A DNA stretch of 27,650 nucleotides from positions 1-27,650 of the forward strand of contig JAIXZB010000119.1 of assembly GCA_027489915.1 (NCBI GenBank), in the 5' to 3' direction. The notes under the pieces were generated by a model. It saw nothing but the letters and a program-made list of their open reading frames with translations, did no database searches and was not told the DNA's origin. Every line of letters begins with the position of its first letter. Positions within the stretch are counted from its first letter, which is position 1. The DNA comes from Rickettsiales bacterium (GTDB lineage Bacteria > Pseudomonadota > Alphaproteobacteria > Rickettsiales > UBA3002). Made by a program: the position numbers and the translations under genes. Positions 25,569-27,650 of the stretch are shown in pieces.

Positions 25569-26852
25569 ATGTACTGTAAACAAGGAGAATGGCGCGAACC
25601 ACTGGAAGTGCTTGGCGCACTACAGAGCGAAAAGCAGCTTGTCTGCCTCTATTCTGGCTCCAGTGAGGCGCATACTGGACGGTATTCTTTTATTGCCTGG
25701 GAAATGACCTCGCAAATACAGTCAAAAACTTGGGATGCTTTATCAGAGGCTCTAAAATCTGACTCGCTATGGCATGAGAATTTATGGTTTGGATGGCTAG
25801 GTTATGGATTAAGGCATGCACAGGAAACCCTTTCTGAAGGAGAAAATAGCAGAATTACGCATGCCAATCTCTGTTTTATGCAATTTGCACATATCTTACG
25901 CTTTGATCACAAAACTAAAGTCGTTGAGTATTATTACGATAGTAAAGCAAGCGATATCTGGAAACATACACATATACCCCACCCCAACTCGCTTAATGTG
26001 AAATTGCTTACCAGCAATATGAGTAAGGAAAGCTACCTAGCAAGTATCCGAGCGACCGTTGAAAAAATTCAAGCAGGTGATTTCTATCAAGCCAATATAA
26101 CACGCAAATTCATGGGTGAGTTTTCTGTAAAACCTAACCCAATAAGCACATTCCATGCATTATGCACCCTGAGCCCCGCACCATACAGTGCCCTCATTAT
26201 TGACGGAGATGATGCAATCATTTCTTCATCGCCTGAATGTTTTTTAACCATCCACGCCAATGGAAAAATTATAGCACGCCCCATAAAAGGCTCCGCACGC
26301 AGATCTGAAGATGAAACTAAGGACAGCATCATCCGAAATCAACTCGCAGAAAGCGAAAAAGACCACGCTGAGAACCGCATGATAGTTGATTTAATGCGCA
26401 ATGATTTATCACGTGTGAGCCTTGCTGGGACAGTAAAAGTCACAGCTCCCGCAACCTTGCACAGCTATGCAACCATTCACCACCTCATCCCAACCATTAT
26501 GGCTGAAAAAGAAACTAGTATAACCACGCTCGAATCTGTAGCCGCGTGTTTTCCACCCGGCTCCATGACAGGCGCGCCCAAAATAGCGGCAATGCAGTGG
26601 TGCACAGAGCAGGAAAAACAGGAACGTGATATTTACAGCGGTGCGATAGGCTGGTTTGGCGGCGATGGAAGCTGCGATTTATCGGTTGTCATTCGCACGC
26701 TTATTATTCGCAACACAGAATTTGAATTTCAAGTAGGAGGCGGAATCGTAGCCGACTCTGTGCCCGAGTTGGAATGGCAAGAAACACTCGCAAAAGCCCG
26801 CGCTATTGCAACTTTGCTAGGCATAAGCCAAACCCAGCTGGAAGCTCTTTAG
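25569..26852 (+). CDS. pabB: Aminodeoxychorismate synthase component I (PabB)
   Basis: Makes 4-amino-4-deoxychorismate from chorismate with ammonia from PabA, on the way to p-aminobenzoate for FolP. The 427-residue product has the chorismate-enzyme domain: AGDFYQANITRKF, PIKGSARR (238-245), ENRMIVDLMRNDLSRV, CFPPGSMTGAPKIAAMQ, YSGAIGWFGGDGSCDLSVVI and VGGGIVADSVPELEW. Lys240 in PIKG marks PabB; anthranilate synthase TrpE has PIAG. It is divergent from folB across an 87-base gap. The ATG at 25569 is the only start after an in-frame stop at 25551. No pabA is fused or adjacent. Its stop overlaps that of dnaE. Confidence 0.93.
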   Translation: MYCKQGEWREPLEVLGALQSEKQLVCLYSGSSEAHTGRYSFIAWEMTSQIQSKTWDALSEALKSDSLWHENLWFGWLGYGLRHAQETLSEGENSRITHANLCFMQFAHILRFDHKTKVVEYYYDSKASDIWKHTHIPHPNSLNVKLLTSNMSKESYLASIRATVEKIQAGDFYQANITRKFMGEFSVKPNPISTFHALCTLSPAPYSALIIDGDDAIISSSPECFLTIHANGKIIARPIKGSARRSEDETKDSIIRNQLAESEKDHAENRMIVDLMRNDLSRVSLAGTVKVTAPATLHSYATIHHLIPTIMAEKETSITTLESVAACFPPGSMTGAPKIAAMQWCTEQEKQERDIYSGAIGWFGGDGSCDLSVVIRTLIIRNTEFEFQVGGGIVADSVPELEWQETLAKARAIATLLGISQTQLEAL

Positions 26853-27650
26853 GCTGCCTCTGCTTGAATATTTGGCAATGCCTGCAATGCTGCCCACACT
26901 TGCGCATTAATTTTATAATGCTGCTTAAGACGTATACGCACTATGCCCGAAGAGACAGGCACACATAACTCCACCAAAGTTCCCTGAGGAATGGGTGCAC
27001 CAAAGGTAGATTTCATGCGCGCAATATCTGTTTCTGATGTAACTGTTAGAGTAACCCTAGCATGATGATGAAGCGCTGCCAATTCATCGAGCTTTTCGAT
27101 GCGCTGCACGGTAAGACGTGGGTTACCCTCGTGCATCTTACCTTCTAGTGTAAGCAGAAGAGGTGTTCCTGCCTCTAACCACGCATGGTGTTTGGTTAAA
27201 AGCTGTTCGTCGAATAATGAAACTTCAAAACTACCAGCTTCATCCGACAATCCAAGAAAAGCAAACCTGCCGCGTTGCGACACTTTGGTTTTGCAATATG
27301 AAACGATACCAGCAAGCTTCACCTGCTGCGACTGAGAACCAAGACGCTGCGTTATGAGCGCCGATGACGTAACACCGTGTTTCTTGAGTGCTGCCTTATA
27401 AGATTCAAGTGGATGCGCGGATAAGAAAAACCCAATCGCATCACACTCTTTAGTAAGCTTTTCTATGACGGGCCACTCTTCAACTGGCTTTAGCTCACGC
27501 CCTTTATCATTAACCACCATGGGGCCACCAAACAAACTGGCCTGATTACTTAAACGATCTGCTGTGGATTGTTGCGCAATCGCAAGAACACGATCGAGTG
27601 ATTCGAATAACTGGCGACGAATAGGATGCAGCATATCAAAGCAGCCCGCC
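26849..27650 (-). CDS. dnaE: DNA polymerase III alpha subunit DnaE (C-terminal part, cut by window end)
   Basis: Catalytic subunit of the replicative polymerase. Only the last 267 residues or so are inside the window; the frame continues past 27650, so the ATG at 27634 is internal. Visible are the end of the fingers/helix-hairpin region (AGCFDMLHPIRRQLFESLDR), an internal clamp-binding motif QASLF where E. coli has QADMF, the conserved ECDAIGFFLSAHPLESY, an OB-fold (VKLAGIVSYCKTKVSQRGRF) and the C-terminal domain. No polymerase active-site residues are in view. The TAA overlaps the pabB TAG on the opposite strand by sharing bases 26849-26852. Confidence 0.94.
   Translation of the reverse strand, partial: AGCFDMLHPIRRQLFESLDRVLAIAQQSTADRLSNQASLFGGPMVVNDKGRELKPVEEWPVIEKLTKECDAIGFFLSAHPLESYKAALKKHGVTSSALITQRLGSQSQQVKLAGIVSYCKTKVSQRGRFAFLGLSDEAGSFEVSLFDEQLLTKHHAWLEAGTPLLLTLEGKMHEGNPRLTVQRIEKLDELAALHHHARVTLTVTSETDIARMKSTFGAPIPQGTLVELCVPVSSGIVRIRLKQHYKINAQVWAALQALPNIQAEAA

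Noticed and set aside
25569..26852. trpE (anthranilate synthase component I)
   Set aside because: PIKG rather than PIAG at the key site, and folate genes are next door.
1..27650. tRNA, rRNA, CRISPR array, insertion sequence or prophage
   Set aside because: Gaps between genes are too short and contain no cloverleaf, regular repeats, transposase or phage-type genes.

Overview
The window is ordinary, densely packed bacterial chromosome of moderate GC (mid-40s % by eye). The gene order cdsA-dxr-rseP-bamA-skp-lpxD-fabZ-lpxA-lpxI-lpxB, the use of LpxI rather than LpxH, a PAS_5-type protein and the recG / sdhE-mfd cluster all point to an alphaproteobacterium with outer-membrane lipopolysaccharide. 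The order cannot be fixed from this sequence. I see no tRNA, rRNA, CRISPR array, transposase or phage gene, and no gene-free stretch longer than about 105 bases.

Region 1 (1-10055, + strand) is one envelope-building block. It holds the end of cdsA (phospholipid precursor), dxr (isoprenoids), rseP (site-2 protease), bamA and skp (outer-membrane protein assembly) and lpxD-fabZ-lpxA-lpxI-lpxB (lipid A and fatty acid synthesis). Most junctions overlap or nearly touch; an extended -10 promoter in front of bamA probably gives bamA onward its own transcription.

Region 2 (10042-16936) is DNA repair. On the minus strand, recG follows a PAS plus degenerate GGDEF protein. Divergent from these, on the plus strand, are sdhE (flavinylation of succinate dehydrogenase) and mfd (transcription-repair coupling).

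Region 3 (16988-18303, + strand) is the least familiar part: a Tat-signal lipoprotein with a diverged SCO-like thioredoxin fold, followed after 2 bases by a four-helix membrane protein with histidine-rich ends. parE (topoisomerase IV subunit B) follows with its own likely promoter.

Region 4 (20360-25481, minus strand) is a colinear run: folB, a folK-folP fusion, folC, a PAS_5 protein, an unknown protein ending in a FliM-like EIERLL peptide, and a solitary PstS-type phosphate-binding protein. pabB lies divergently beside folB, so together these encode much of folate synthesis (pabA, pabC, folE and others are not here). The window ends inside dnaE, whose 3' end overlaps that of pabB.

The best candidates for something undescribed are the SCO-like/His-rich membrane pair and the signalling-like genes appended to the folate operon. 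Everything else is recognisable housekeeping.
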